Positions 33,957 through 42,479 of a DNA stretch of 64,000 nucleotides are shown one piece after another. Below the pieces are notes generated by a model that was not told the origin of the DNA, did not search any database, and saw only the letters and a list, made by a program, of their open reading frames with translations. The DNA lies in assembly GCF_001509475.1 (NCBI RefSeq), contig NZ_LLZG01000047.1, positions 62,001 to 126,000 on the forward strand, read 5' to 3'. Both the position numbers and the translations under genes were made by a program. Numbering within the stretch: position 1 is the stretch's first letter; each line of letters opens with the position of its first letter. Source of the stretch: Streptomyces regalis (lineage in GTDB: Bacteria > Actinomycetota > Actinomycetes > Streptomycetales > Streptomycetaceae).

Positions 33957-34391
33957 TCAGCTGCGAGCGCTGCGACTGCCAGGGTCGAACGGAGTGCCGT
34001 TCGCCAAGTCCCGTTGTCGCGGCCTGTGTTCGGCGGAGAACTGCCTGGAGAGCGGAGCCGCGAGGCCATGTGTCACCGACCAGGCGACGAGCGCGGACAG
34101 CGCGAGCAGAGCGACGCGGGCCACGGCGGCGCCGAACCCTGTCACGTCGGCCCGGTCCATCACGACCAGCCCGGTGAGGCTGACGAGCCAGCCGCACACC
34201 GTGACGACGAAGGCGGCGACGGCGACCGGTACTCCTCCGAGCGCATTGGCCAGCGCTGGGGCGTCGGCATCGAAGTCGCGTACGCGGGCGCGGCCCAGCA
34301 GGACCAGAAACCAGAAGCCGAGTGCGACCACCAGGGCAGAGGTGAAGATGACGGTGGGGAACTGTGCGGCGGCGCCGATGATCTCCTGCAT
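33957..34391 (-). CDS. YqiJ-like membrane protein, C-terminus shortened
   Basis: 144 residues. Three hydrophobic segments (TVIFTSALVVALGFWFLVLL; LGGVPVAVAAFVVTVCGWLV; AVARVALLALSALVAWSVTH) correspond to the membrane part of YqiJ/OB-fold proteins that partner large flotillins. The expected soluble OB domain does not follow: after PLSRQF the sequence is a polar tail (HRPRQRDLANGTPFDPGS), so the 3' part seems lost. First gene of the cassette, 118 bp before the flotillin. ATG with a GGGGGTGCGGA region upstream. Confidence 0.65.
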   Translation of the reverse strand: MQEIIGAAAQFPTVIFTSALVVALGFWFLVLLGRARVRDFDADAPALANALGGVPVAVAAFVVTVCGWLVSLTGLVVMDRADVTGFGAAVARVALLALSALVAWSVTHGLAAPLSRQFSAEHRPRQRDLANGTPFDPGSRSARS

Positions 34392-34435
34392 TCCGCACCC
34401 CCAAGTCTCGCTGTAGCGTCCAGGTATCCAGGTAC

Positions 34436-34454
34436 GTTGCCGGAGCTGGGCACC
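34436..34454. promoter_or_regulatory. Imperfect spaced palindrome before cassette
   Basis: GTTGCC-N7-GGCACC, one mismatched pair relative to the perfect ATTGCC-N7-GGCAAT sites at 20302 and 50174, 45 bp before the first gene of the flotillin-ATPase cassette. On its own it would not be significant; it is listed because of position. Confidence 0.25.
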
Positions 34455-34803
34455 GGAACATCCCCGCTTTTGAGCCAAGACCATTGTGAAGTGGCGCCGT
34501 TCCCACCGCATTGCCGCGTTCCGGCAGTCTTGACGTCTCGTTGATGCCGGACTGCGATACCCGGACGGTCGACCGAGCCGGCGGTGGCTACGCGGCTCAT
34601 ACGCCATGATCAGTTCCGGTGGCGACGGCGTGCACTCTGCTGTCGCCGTCGTTCACGCCGGCATCGGGGGAGGGAGAAAAGGTGGGTCAACACGCAAACG
34701 GCGCCGCAGTAAGCGGCTGTCGTACGGAACTCCGTCGGGTGGAGGGAGATCCGGCTCGCAGCCAGGGACGACAGGCGGGCCCCGGCGGAAGGAGGTGCGC
34801 ACC

Positions 34804-36768
34804 ATGAGGCGCGTGCCCTCGCTTCCCGACCAGGCCCGGCACCCGGCGCTGCCGGGCCACATGGTGGTGTGCGGCGACGACGCCCTCGCCGAGCGCCTGG
34901 CGGCTGAACTGCGCGAGCTGTACCGCATGCGGGTCACCGTCGTCGTACCGTCGCTGCCCGGTAGCGCCGACACCGGGACCGGTACGGCGGGAGGGGCGCG
35001 GGCCGCCTCGCTGCTCGCCCGGATGCAGGCGGTCGTCAACCGGGCCGCCGACGCGGAGTCGACACCGGCCGTGCGTGTCCTTCAGGCGCCGCTCCTCGAC
35101 GAGGAGAGGCTGGCCGAGGCCGGTGTCGCGCGCGCCGACGCACTCGCCCTCGTCCATGACGACGACGAGACCAACATCCGCGCCGCGCTCGCGGCCCGCC
35201 GCCTCAACCCCCGCCTGCGCCTGGTCATCCGGCTCTACGACCGCAAGCTCGGCCAGCACCTGGCCCACCTGCTGGACCAGGCCGCCGCGGTCGCGTCACC
35301 CGGTCTCGATCCGGCCGCCCTGGACACCTCCACCACCGTCCTCTCGGATGCCGACACCGCGGCCCCCGCCCTCGCGGCCACGGCCGTAGCGGGCACCAGC
35401 AAGGTCGTGCAGGCGGACGGTCTGCTGCTGCGGGCCGTCGAGCGCACCCCGCCGGGGCGCGGCGAGGTCGCCGACCCCGGCCTGTGCACGCTGGCCCTGC
35501 TCTCCGCCACCGCCAACGACCCGGCGGGAGCGGAGGGTTCGGACGCCAGCGGCCAGGACGGACCGCTGCTGCTGCCGGACGACCGAACCGTCGCCGCCGC
35601 CACCGGTCGCGGCACCGTTGTCCTGGAGACGGTCACGCACGACGGCCCCGAGCGCGTCCCGGGCCGCGGCCTGCCGATCGGCTCGCTCTTCTCGCGCCGT
35701 CTGCGCTGGTCCCTCGCCGGGCTCGTGCTGAGCGTCCTCGGCCTGGCGGTGGCCTCCTGGCTGACCAGTGACGACGAGCATCCACTGCACGCCGCCTATC
35801 TCACCCTCCTCGACCTTTTCGCCATCGGGGACCCCGCCCTCGGCGAGCCCGCCTCCCGCCAAGTCCTCCAGCTCCTGTCCGGGCTGACCGGACTGCTCCT
35901 GCTGCCCGTGCTCCTCGCCGCCGTACTGGAAGGGCTCGGCACCTTCCGCACCGCCTCCGCGCTGCGCCGCCCGCCCCGCGGTCTGTCCGGCCATGTCGTC
36001 CTGCTCGGCCTCGGCAAGGTCGGCACCCGCGTCCTGGCCCGGCTGTGCGAACTCGGCATCCCCGTGGTGTGCGTGGAGGAAGACCCCGAGGCACGAGGCA
36101 TCCCGCTGGCGCGCCGACTGCACGTGCCCACCGTGATCGGCGACGTCACCCAGGAAGGCGTCCTGGAGGCCGCGAAGGTCCATCGCGCCCACGCGCTGCT
36201 CGCCGTCACCAGCAGTGACACCACCAACCTCGAAGCCGCCCTGTACGCCCGGTCCATCGAACCCCGCGTACGCGTGGCGCTGCGCCTGTACGACGACGCG
36301 TTCGCCGCCGCCGTCTACCGCACCCTGCGCGCCGCTCACCCCCACGCTCTCACCCGCAGCCGCAGCGTCTCCACCCTCGCAGCGCCCGCGTTCGCAGGGG
36401 CGATGATGGGCCGCCGGATCCTCGGCGCCATCCCCGTGGAGCGCAGAGTCCTCGTGTTCGCCGCGCTCGACGTGGCGGGCCATCCGCAGCTGGAGGGCCG
36501 CACGGTCGCCGAGTCGTTCCGCCCCGGTGCCTGGCGCGTCCTGGCCATCGACTCCGCCGCCCCCGGCGAACGCCTGCCCGACCTCGCGGCCTCACCGTCC
36601 GACGACGGCACCGGGCACCCCAGCGGCCTCCTCTGGGACCCGCACCCGGGCTACGTGCTGCGCCCGCAGGACCGCGTGGTGCTGGCCGCCACTCGCCAGG
36701 GCCTGGCCGAACTGCTGGGCGCCGGCTCGCGGACCCGCCCACCCGCCACGGGCGCGTCGTCCTCTTGA
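34804..36768 (+). CDS. RCK-(2TM)-RCK cation channel-like protein
   Basis: 654 residues. RCK_N-like Rossmann domain first (~17-170: GHMVVCGDDALAERLAAELR; acidic NIRAALAARRL). Then a two-helix membrane part (~300-320, ~355-380) and a second, complete RCK (~395-560: GHVVLLGLGKVGTRVLARLC, GDVTQEGVLEAAKVHRAHAL) with an RCK_C tail. Between the helices, where K+ channels have TVGYGD, the sequence is LLDLFAIGDPALGE. This suggests a re-entrant pore with altered selectivity, as in CASTOR/POLLUX-like channels, or loss of conduction. The first Rossmann lacks the full GxGxxG. ATG with GGAGGTG. Next to a K+/H+ antiporter gene. Confidence 0.85.
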   Translation: MRRVPSLPDQARHPALPGHMVVCGDDALAERLAAELRELYRMRVTVVVPSLPGSADTGTGTAGGARAASLLARMQAVVNRAADAESTPAVRVLQAPLLDEERLAEAGVARADALALVHDDDETNIRAALAARRLNPRLRLVIRLYDRKLGQHLAHLLDQAAAVASPGLDPAALDTSTTVLSDADTAAPALAATAVAGTSKVVQADGLLLRAVERTPPGRGEVADPGLCTLALLSATANDPAGAEGSDASGQDGPLLLPDDRTVAAATGRGTVVLETVTHDGPERVPGRGLPIGSLFSRRLRWSLAGLVLSVLGLAVASWLTSDDEHPLHAAYLTLLDLFAIGDPALGEPASRQVLQLLSGLTGLLLLPVLLAAVLEGLGTFRTASALRRPPRGLSGHVVLLGLGKVGTRVLARLCELGIPVVCVEEDPEARGIPLARRLHVPTVIGDVTQEGVLEAAKVHRAHALLAVTSSDTTNLEAALYARSIEPRVRVALRLYDDAFAAAVYRTLRAAHPHALTRSRSVSTLAAPAFAGAMMGRRILGAIPVERRVLVFAALDVAGHPQLEGRTVAESFRPGAWRVLAIDSAAPGERLPDLAASPSDDGTGHPSGLLWDPHPGYVLRPQDRVVLAATRQGLAELLGAGSRTRPPATGASSS

Positions 36769-37207
36769 CCCCTGCCACACGCCGCCTGTTCGGGGTGGAC
36801 GTTTTTTAAGAGGGGAGGATGCTGCCGCCCACAGCAACCGGTCTTCGGCAGGGACGCGCCTCGTTGTGCCCCGAAGGCGCCGCCGCACCGCGTTACCGTG
36901 ACGACCTGCTATGTCCTGATCGTCAGTACTGCCCTCGTGGCCGTGCCCCTGTGCAGGACTTGTAGACGTGGTTCGTGGTTCGTGGTTCGTATCGAGCGGC
37001 TGCCAGTGAGGAGGGGCCCGTGACCGGCGAAAAGGTCTCCCCTCTCGCTGCCCGCGGCAGAGCCGAGCTGCGGCAGCGGCGCCGGTCCCGGCGGAGACGG
37101 CCGGGTCCGGGATCGATCCACAGCGGTTGTGCTGTTCGTACGGCAGTCGTCCGCCCCGGCGGCTCAGCGAGTTGCCGACGCGCCGGTCTTGACGTGGGGG
37201 CAGTCCT
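36769..37207. other. Intergenic, no gene; short tandem repeat
   Basis: No convincing coding sequence. Three perfect tandem copies of GTGGTTC occur at 36968-36988. The rest is GC-rich with no clear promoter. The final ~15 bp (GACGTGGGGGCAGTCCT) carry the ribosome-binding site of the antiporter. Confidence 0.4.
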
Positions 37208-38728
37208 GTGATGTTGCAGGACCTCTACCTGACCCTGCTCATCGGCGGCACCGTTCTGCTCGCCAGTGTCGCCGCCGCCCGCACCGCCCACCGGGCCGGT
37301 CTGCCCAGCCTGCTGCTGTTTCTGGCCGTCGGCGTGGTCGTCGGGGAGGACGTGCTCGGCCTGCACTTCGACGACGCCCAGCTGGCACAGGCCCTGGGCA
37401 CGGCGGCTCTGGCCGTCATCCTGGTCGAGGGCGGTCTGACATCGAACTGGCCCGATGTCCGGCGCCTGTTGTTGCCGGCCGGCGTGCTGGCCACCGCAGG
37501 GGTCGCCGTCTCCATCACGGTCACGGCGGCCGGCGCCCACTGGATGCTGGGCATGAACTGGCAACTGGCGCTGCTGCTGGGCGCGATCGTCTCCTCCACC
37601 GACGCCGCCGCGGTGTTCGCCGTACTGAGGTCCCTGCCGCTGCCGCAGAAAGTCACCAGCCTGCTGGAGGCCGAGTCCGGATTCAACGACGCCCCGACCG
37701 TCATCCTGGTACTGGCCTTGAGCACCGCCACCGCCGACGTGCCCGGTCCGGCGGACATCGCCGGTCATCTCGTCTACGAGCTGGCAGTGGGCAGCGTGCT
37801 CGGGCTGGCGATCGGGCGCCTGGGAGCCGCCGCCCTGCGGAACATCGCCCTGCCCGCCACCGGCCTGTATCCGCTGGCCACCGTCGGTTTCGGCATCGTG
37901 GCCTTCGCCGCCGCCGGAGCGGCGCATGCCAGCGGCTTCATCGCCGCATACCTGGCCGGGCTCGTCCTGGGGAACGCCCAGCTGCCACACCGCGCCGCCA
38001 CGCGCTCCTTCGCCGAAGGCGTCGGCTGGCTCGCCCAGATCGGTCTGTTCGTCATGCTCGGCCTGCTCGTGGACCCCAGCGAACTGCCCGCCACGATCGG
38101 CCCTGCCGTCACCGTCGGCCTGGTCCTGCTGCTGGCTGCCCGGCCCTTGTCCGTGCTGGCCTGTCTGCTGCCGTTCCGCGTCCCCTGGCGCGAACAGGGC
38201 TTCATCTCCTGGGCGGGCCTGCGCGGCGCCGTGCCGATCGTGCTCGCCACCTACCCCATCGTCGAAGGGGTGAGTGGCGCCCGGGACCTGCTGAACATCG
38301 TGTTCGTGCTGGTGGTCATCTTCACCGTCGTCCAGGGCCCCAGCCTGCCCGCCGCCGCCCGGCTGCTGCGCCTGACCAGACCGGGCGCCCTGCGCGACAT
38401 CGAGGTGGAGGCCGCTCCGCTGGACGCCCTGGACGCGGACCTGCTCACCGTGAGCATTCCCGCCGGGTCACGCCTGCACGGTGTGGCCGTCTTCGAACTG
38501 CGCCTGCCGTCGCCGACCGTGGTCACGCTGATCGTCCGTGACGGCGCCACCACCGTCCCCGGCCACGACACCGTGCTGCGCGTGGGCGACGAACTCCTCC
38601 TGATCACCACCCCGAAGGTGCGGCAGGCCGCGGAACGCCGCCTGCGCGCGGTCGGCCGCCGCGGCAAGCTCGCCCGCTGGCTCGGTGAGCACGGCGACCC
38701 GGAGATCACAGAACAGAACAGCTCCTGA
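37208..38728 (+). CDS. K+/H+ antiporter, CPA1 (CvrA/NhaP2-like) with RCK_C
   Basis: 506 residues. Twelve to thirteen membrane helices (to ~395) with the CPA1 motifs GAIVSSTDAAAVFAVLRS and LLEAESGFNDAPTVILVL (ND motif), then GFISWAGLRGAVPIVLATY. The C-terminal ~415-490 is an RCK_C/TrkA_C domain (LLTVSIPAGSRLHGVAVFEL; VLRVGDELLLITTPK), as in NhaP2/CvrA K+/H+ antiporters. In relatives the RCK_C domain binds c-di-AMP. Probably exports K+ in exchange for H+. GTG start (ATG 3 bp later also possible) with GGGGG upstream. Same strand as the RCK channel-like gene, 439 bp apart. Confidence 0.92.
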   Translation: MMLQDLYLTLLIGGTVLLASVAAARTAHRAGLPSLLLFLAVGVVVGEDVLGLHFDDAQLAQALGTAALAVILVEGGLTSNWPDVRRLLLPAGVLATAGVAVSITVTAAGAHWMLGMNWQLALLLGAIVSSTDAAAVFAVLRSLPLPQKVTSLLEAESGFNDAPTVILVLALSTATADVPGPADIAGHLVYELAVGSVLGLAIGRLGAAALRNIALPATGLYPLATVGFGIVAFAAAGAAHASGFIAAYLAGLVLGNAQLPHRAATRSFAEGVGWLAQIGLFVMLGLLVDPSELPATIGPAVTVGLVLLLAARPLSVLACLLPFRVPWREQGFISWAGLRGAVPIVLATYPIVEGVSGARDLLNIVFVLVVIFTVVQGPSLPAAARLLRLTRPGALRDIEVEAAPLDALDADLLTVSIPAGSRLHGVAVFELRLPSPTVVTLIVRDGATTVPGHDTVLRVGDELLLITTPKVRQAAERRLRAVGRRGKLARWLGEHGDPEITEQNSS

Positions 38729-38836
38729 TGACCGGGAACACCGAGCGGAGCGCCCGGAACCCGGCAGCCAAACCGAGCCAGTCACTGCCTGACCGCCCCA
38801 CTGACCCAGCACCCGTAGAACAGTGACCCTTGGCAC

Positions 38837-39661
38837 ATGGCTCGCTTTCAGCACACCGTGACGCTCGCCCCCGTGCCCCGCCGCTGGTTCGAGTCGTGCG
38901 TCGTCACGCTCCACGACCTCGCGGAAAGCATCGAAGCCGAAGGTGCACTGCTACGGCTGCCCGACGGACGGAGGCTGCCCGAACTACTCCTGGCGGAGGG
39001 AACACACCTGCGACCGGGCGCCCGCTACCACCCCGAGAACGACGACGGCAGCGGACCGGACATCGACCAGACGCTCACGATCCTGGCCTGGGAGCGGAAG
39101 CGGGAGACAGCCCTGGAACTCGTCACGCTCGACGACGATCCCGGCGGCCCCGGCCACATGGCCTGCACACTCCGGCTCACGAGCGCCGAACGGCCGCGCG
39201 AGGCAAGCCTCTCGATGAAGGCGCAGGCAGGCGGCGGCTCATGGACGAGGTACGCCGGCGGCAGCGGACGCCTGCACCTCGACCTCGGCAAGTGGTGGCC
39301 GTCGGCAGCAGGTCGCGGCCGCCCGAGGGCCACACCCCTGACCGGCAGACTCGACCACGCGCTCGTCCGCGCCACGGTGACGGCCGTGCCGCGCCCAGCC
39401 GGCGACGGACGCTGGCGCGTCACCGTCACGGTACGAGTCAGGGGCCGCTCCTTCGCCCGCCTGCTGCTCCCCCTCGCCATGACGTTCATGGGACGGCGGG
39501 CACGCGGGGCCTTCTCCGCAGCGCTGGACGACGCGGCGAAACAGTGGAACGACCAGGTACCGGAGCTGGTCCGCAAGGACATGCAGCAACTGTCCCTGGA
39601 ACTCGTCGAGTCGCTGTTCGCCACCGATGAGCAACGGACAGGCCCCTCGCTCGGCACGTGA
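38837..39661 (+). CDS. Hypothetical protein, 274 aa
   Basis: A well-coded frame from ATG (MARFQHTVTL) without a strong ribosome-binding site. It has no signal peptide or membrane helix. The N-terminal half is beta-rich (EAEGALLRLPDGRRLPELLL; TLTILAWERKRETALELVTL). The centre has LHLDLGKWWPSAAGR, and the C-terminal half RWRVTVTVRVRGRSFARLLL followed by an amphipathic helical tail (FSAALDDAAKQWNDQVPELV). I do not recognise the family; the last part resembles lipid-binding or SRPBCC-like tails only loosely. Confidence 0.65.
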   Translation: MARFQHTVTLAPVPRRWFESCVVTLHDLAESIEAEGALLRLPDGRRLPELLLAEGTHLRPGARYHPENDDGSGPDIDQTLTILAWERKRETALELVTLDDDPGGPGHMACTLRLTSAERPREASLSMKAQAGGGSWTRYAGGSGRLHLDLGKWWPSAAGRGRPRATPLTGRLDHALVRATVTAVPRPAGDGRWRVTVTVRVRGRSFARLLLPLAMTFMGRRARGAFSAALDDAAKQWNDQVPELVRKDMQQLSLELVESLFATDEQRTGPSLGT

Positions 39662-40101
39662 AGGAGATCCGGGCAGCCTCCGGAGGTCTGACCGGGATGA
39701 CGGGGACGAACGAACGAACAGTTCGTGGACTCGTTGCCGAAGACAGCCCTGCAGCGAGCACATCGGGACGGGCGAGCCATTGGGTCCGAGGCCGACGCGA
39801 GGAACTCGTCCGGCCGGCCACGGCCGGTCGCGCGCGCTCTACGACTCGGGCCGCCTGAATCCGGCTACACCGACGCGCGCGGCGGGGACCTGATGCCGGA
39901 TTTCCGTAGCCCGGCACCGGACTCGCCCCCGTATCCGCCAAGAGCATCGTGGCAGCGACACCGCCCATTCCGCATTGCCCAACACCGGCAACGTGGACGC
40001 CTGCTTCATGCCGGGCTCTCTCACCCTCCGTGGGTCTGCCACTCTTGTCCCTCGTGCGTTAGGAATACGCCAGCAGCGCGTCAAGAACAGAGGAGACCTG
40101 G
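39662..40101. other. Intergenic, no gene recognised
   Basis: Neither strand shows a supported coding sequence; frames are Arg/Pro-rich and lack ribosome-binding sites. The end (CAGAGGAGACCTGG) is the ribosome-binding region of the PucR-type regulator. The gap is long for this genome, so a lost gene is possible. Confidence 0.4.
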
Positions 40102-41163
40102 GTGACGGGGCGTGAGGTACCCGAGCAGTATCTGGAGGGCTATGCCCAGATACTGGCGGAGGCGTGTGGGACAGGCCGTCGCCTCACGCGGGACGAGTTG
40201 GAGTCCCTACGGGCCCGGGGAGAGCGCGCCGCCGAGGCCGGCCTTGGGCTGCGCGTCCTCGTCCGCCGGCATCTGTCCGTGACCCGGGAGAGCTGGCCCA
40301 CCCTTTCCTCTACGGACACCGATCGCGTGCTGGCCGTCGTCGAGCAGGCGATCGATGCCTTCGCCGAGGGCCATGAACGGGCGCAGAGGCTAGCCGTACG
40401 CCAAGAGGAAGGCGTGCGCCGGGAGTTCATCGACGATCTGCTCTACGGCCGCAGCGACCTGGGCCGCCTGGCCGAGCGTGCCGAGCGCTTCGGGCTGCTC
40501 CTCTCCCGGGCCCATGCGGTCGCCGTCGCTCAGGGCGGGAAGCCGGTGGAGGACATGCATCCGGCCACCCGGCAGGTGGAGAGCGCCGTGATCAGCAGGT
40601 TTGGTGAGCGACGCATCCTGCTCACGACGAAGGACGGGCGGCTGGTCTGTATCGCCCCCGGAGAGCAGGACGAGGTCCTGGCGTTCTTCGCCAAGCAGGC
40701 ATACGCGGCCACCGACGGAGGCCAGGTCGCCATCGGACGCCCTCATCCGGGCGCCGGGGGAGTCGTCCACTCCTACGAAGAGGCCCTCAACGCCCTCGAT
40801 CTGGCCCACCGGCTGGACATCACGGAACCGGTGCTGCGCGCCGCCGACCTCCTTGTCTATCCGGTGCTGACCCGCGACCGGCAAGCCATGGCCGACCTCG
40901 TGCGCAACACTCTGGGCCCGCTGCAGTCCGCACGCGGCGGCGCCCAGCCGCTCGTCGACACGCTGACCGCATACTTCGACTCGGGTTGTGTGGCGGCCGA
41001 GGCGGCCCGCCGCCTGAGTTTGAGTGTGCGTGCCTTCACCTACCGCCTGGAGCGGATCCAGAAGCTCACTGGTGCCAACCCGGCGGACTCCGTCCACCGT
41101 TACACCCTGCAGACCGCGGTGATCGGCGCCCGGCTCCTGGGCTGGCCGGACAACGAGGTGTGA
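40102..41163 (+). CDS. PucR/CdaR-type transcriptional regulator
   Basis: 353 residues. N-terminal helical sensor (~20-110: RDELESLRARGERAAEAGLG, GLRVLVRRHLSVTRESWPTL), central GGDEF-like domain (~120-250: RRILLTTKDGRLVCIAPGE) and a C-terminal PucR helix-turn-helix (~295-350: LVDTLTAYFDSGCVAAEAAR, RLSLSVRAFTYRLERIQKLT). GTG start with GAGGAG upstream. These regulators usually act on adjacent metabolic genes, but none is obvious here: upstream is a 440-bp gap and downstream a non-coding region. The target is unknown. Confidence 0.88.
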   Translation: MTGREVPEQYLEGYAQILAEACGTGRRLTRDELESLRARGERAAEAGLGLRVLVRRHLSVTRESWPTLSSTDTDRVLAVVEQAIDAFAEGHERAQRLAVRQEEGVRREFIDDLLYGRSDLGRLAERAERFGLLLSRAHAVAVAQGGKPVEDMHPATRQVESAVISRFGERRILLTTKDGRLVCIAPGEQDEVLAFFAKQAYAATDGGQVAIGRPHPGAGGVVHSYEEALNALDLAHRLDITEPVLRAADLLVYPVLTRDRQAMADLVRNTLGPLQSARGGAQPLVDTLTAYFDSGCVAAEAARRLSLSVRAFTYRLERIQKLTGANPADSVHRYTLQTAVIGARLLGWPDNEV

Positions 41164-41546
41164 CCTGGCGGCCTGCGCCGCCATCCTGCGGGGACGCCGG
41201 GTACGGCGCCGGCGTGCGGGGCCCCCGCTCCACCAGAGTGATGGTCCGGGGCCTCTCCGTCGCTTCTGGCCGTACCCACATGGCCAGGTCGCACAGGGCG
41301 GTGTCCATCAGCGGCCTCCGGCCGCGGGGGCCTCCCGGGCCCGGACCACGCACAGGATGCGTGTCGCCGCCCCGGGGTCGAGTACGCCGGGGACCAGCTC
41401 GCCCAAGACCGTTCGGGGCGCGCGGCTGAACGGGACTCACTCCTGCTCAGTCTTGAGGAACGGTCTGTTGCGCACGGTGGTCGGGCTGGCGGCCGGCCCG
41501 CTCGCTCTCCTACCGGTCGGCGAGTGTGAACGGTCAAGGCGTTCGG
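41164..41546. other. Intergenic, possible debris
   Basis: No intact gene. On the minus strand around 41330-41410 a short protein-like stretch (LGELVPGVLDPGAATRILCV) has no start or stop context and may be the trace of a lost gene. Otherwise GC-rich sequence without recognisable features. Confidence 0.35.
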
Positions 41547-41963
41547 TCAGTTGTCCAGTGTGGCCGGGGTCTCCAGCGTCTGCTTGATCACGCGTGCTCC
41601 CTGGTCGACCATTTCGGCGATGGGGCCCGCGAGGTCATCCGGCGTCACATCGGTGATCCAGACGAACCGACTGTGTTCCGTGCCGTCGGCGAAGACCTGC
41701 ATGGACGCATGGTGGTGCTTGGGGGTCAGTGACCCGCCGACCACCGCATAAGCGACCCGGCGGGCTTCGTCGTCGATGTCGACGAGGAGCTCGTGCACCA
41801 CGACGCCGTTGGCGAAAGTCACCACTCTGGTATCCGCCTCAAGACGCGTGTCCGTGACGAACCCGGGTGCCAGGCGCCGGTGCACCGCGCTGACGTCGCG
41901 GACTGCCGCCCAGACGTGGTCGGGAGCGCTGTCGATCAGGAATTCCTTGTGGATGTGAGCCAT
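41547..41963 (-). CDS. SRPBCC (START-like) family protein
   Basis: 138 residues forming a single SRPBCC helix-grip domain: MAHIHKEFLIDSAPDHVWAA and VRDVSAVHRRLAPGFVTDTR at the N-terminus, GSLTPKHHHASMQVFADGTE and FVWITDVTPDDLAGPIAEMV at the C-terminus. Such proteins bind hydrophobic ligands or act as polyketide-cyclase-like or ATPase-activating proteins. It follows the VOC gene by 26 bp on the same strand, so they are probably co-transcribed. ATG with AGGAGAAGATC upstream. The ligand is unknown. Confidence 0.88.
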   Translation of the reverse strand: MAHIHKEFLIDSAPDHVWAAVRDVSAVHRRLAPGFVTDTRLEADTRVVTFANGVVVHELLVDIDDEARRVAYAVVGGSLTPKHHHASMQVFADGTEHSRFVWITDVTPDDLAGPIAEMVDQGARVIKQTLETPATLDN

Positions 41964-41989
41964 GTGATCTTCTCCTGTCGGGTGACGTG

Positions 41990-42352
41990 TCAGGCGCCGG
42001 TGGTGAGGCAGAACGGGTGCCCCTCGGGATCGGTGAGGACGACCCACTGGCCCTTGCCGGGCTGGAACTCGGGCCTCGACGCTCCAAGGGCGAGGATCCG
42101 GCCGGCCGCCTCCTCCAGGTCGGTGACCGTGAAGTCGAGGTGGGCGTGCTTGCCGTCGTCGGGCCAGCCGGGGGCCCGATAGCCCTCGATGCGTACGAAA
42201 GCCAGGCCGGGGTGCTCCCCGCTGCCCACGGAGGCGTAATCCCCGCCGCTGTGGGTGATCTCCCAACCGGTGACCTTGCTGTAGAACTCGGCGAGCCGGA
42301 CCGGGTCACCACAATCGATGACGACGGTGCTGATCTTCGCGGGAGCGGACAT
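41990..42352 (-). CDS. VOC (glyoxalase/bleomycin-resistance) family protein
   Basis: 120 residues with two beta-alpha-beta-beta-beta units: ISTVVIDCGDPVRLAEFYSK and GWEITHSGGDYASVGSGEHP, then HAHLDFTVTDLEEAAGRILA and GQWVVLTDPEGHPFCLT. The family contains glyoxalases, dioxygenases and antibiotic-sequestering proteins; metal-ligand positions are not fully identifiable here. First gene of a two-gene unit with the SRPBCC gene, divergent from an AraC-type regulator, which likely controls both. ATG with GGAGTCGCC upstream. Confidence 0.88.
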   Translation of the reverse strand: MSAPAKISTVVIDCGDPVRLAEFYSKVTGWEITHSGGDYASVGSGEHPGLAFVRIEGYRAPGWPDDGKHAHLDFTVTDLEEAAGRILALGASRPEFQPGKGQWVVLTDPEGHPFCLTTGA

Positions 42353-42479
42353 GACGGCGACTCCTTGAGCGCGGTACGGGGTTGAGTACGACGCCGCTGA
42401 GCTTGCCTGCCCTGCCCCACCCCGGTCTTGAAGATCCTTGCGCGGAGCCGATGTCCGACCCCCGGCGTAGCGTTCAAGA

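Noticed and set aside
36968..36988. Three tandem copies of GTGGTTC considered as regulator repeats
   Set aside because: A single short tandem run with no second occurrence; slippage is enough to explain it.
39839..40084. Minus-strand 81-codon frame upstream of the PucR regulator
   Set aside because: Arg/Pro-rich, no ribosome-binding site, no recognisable motif.
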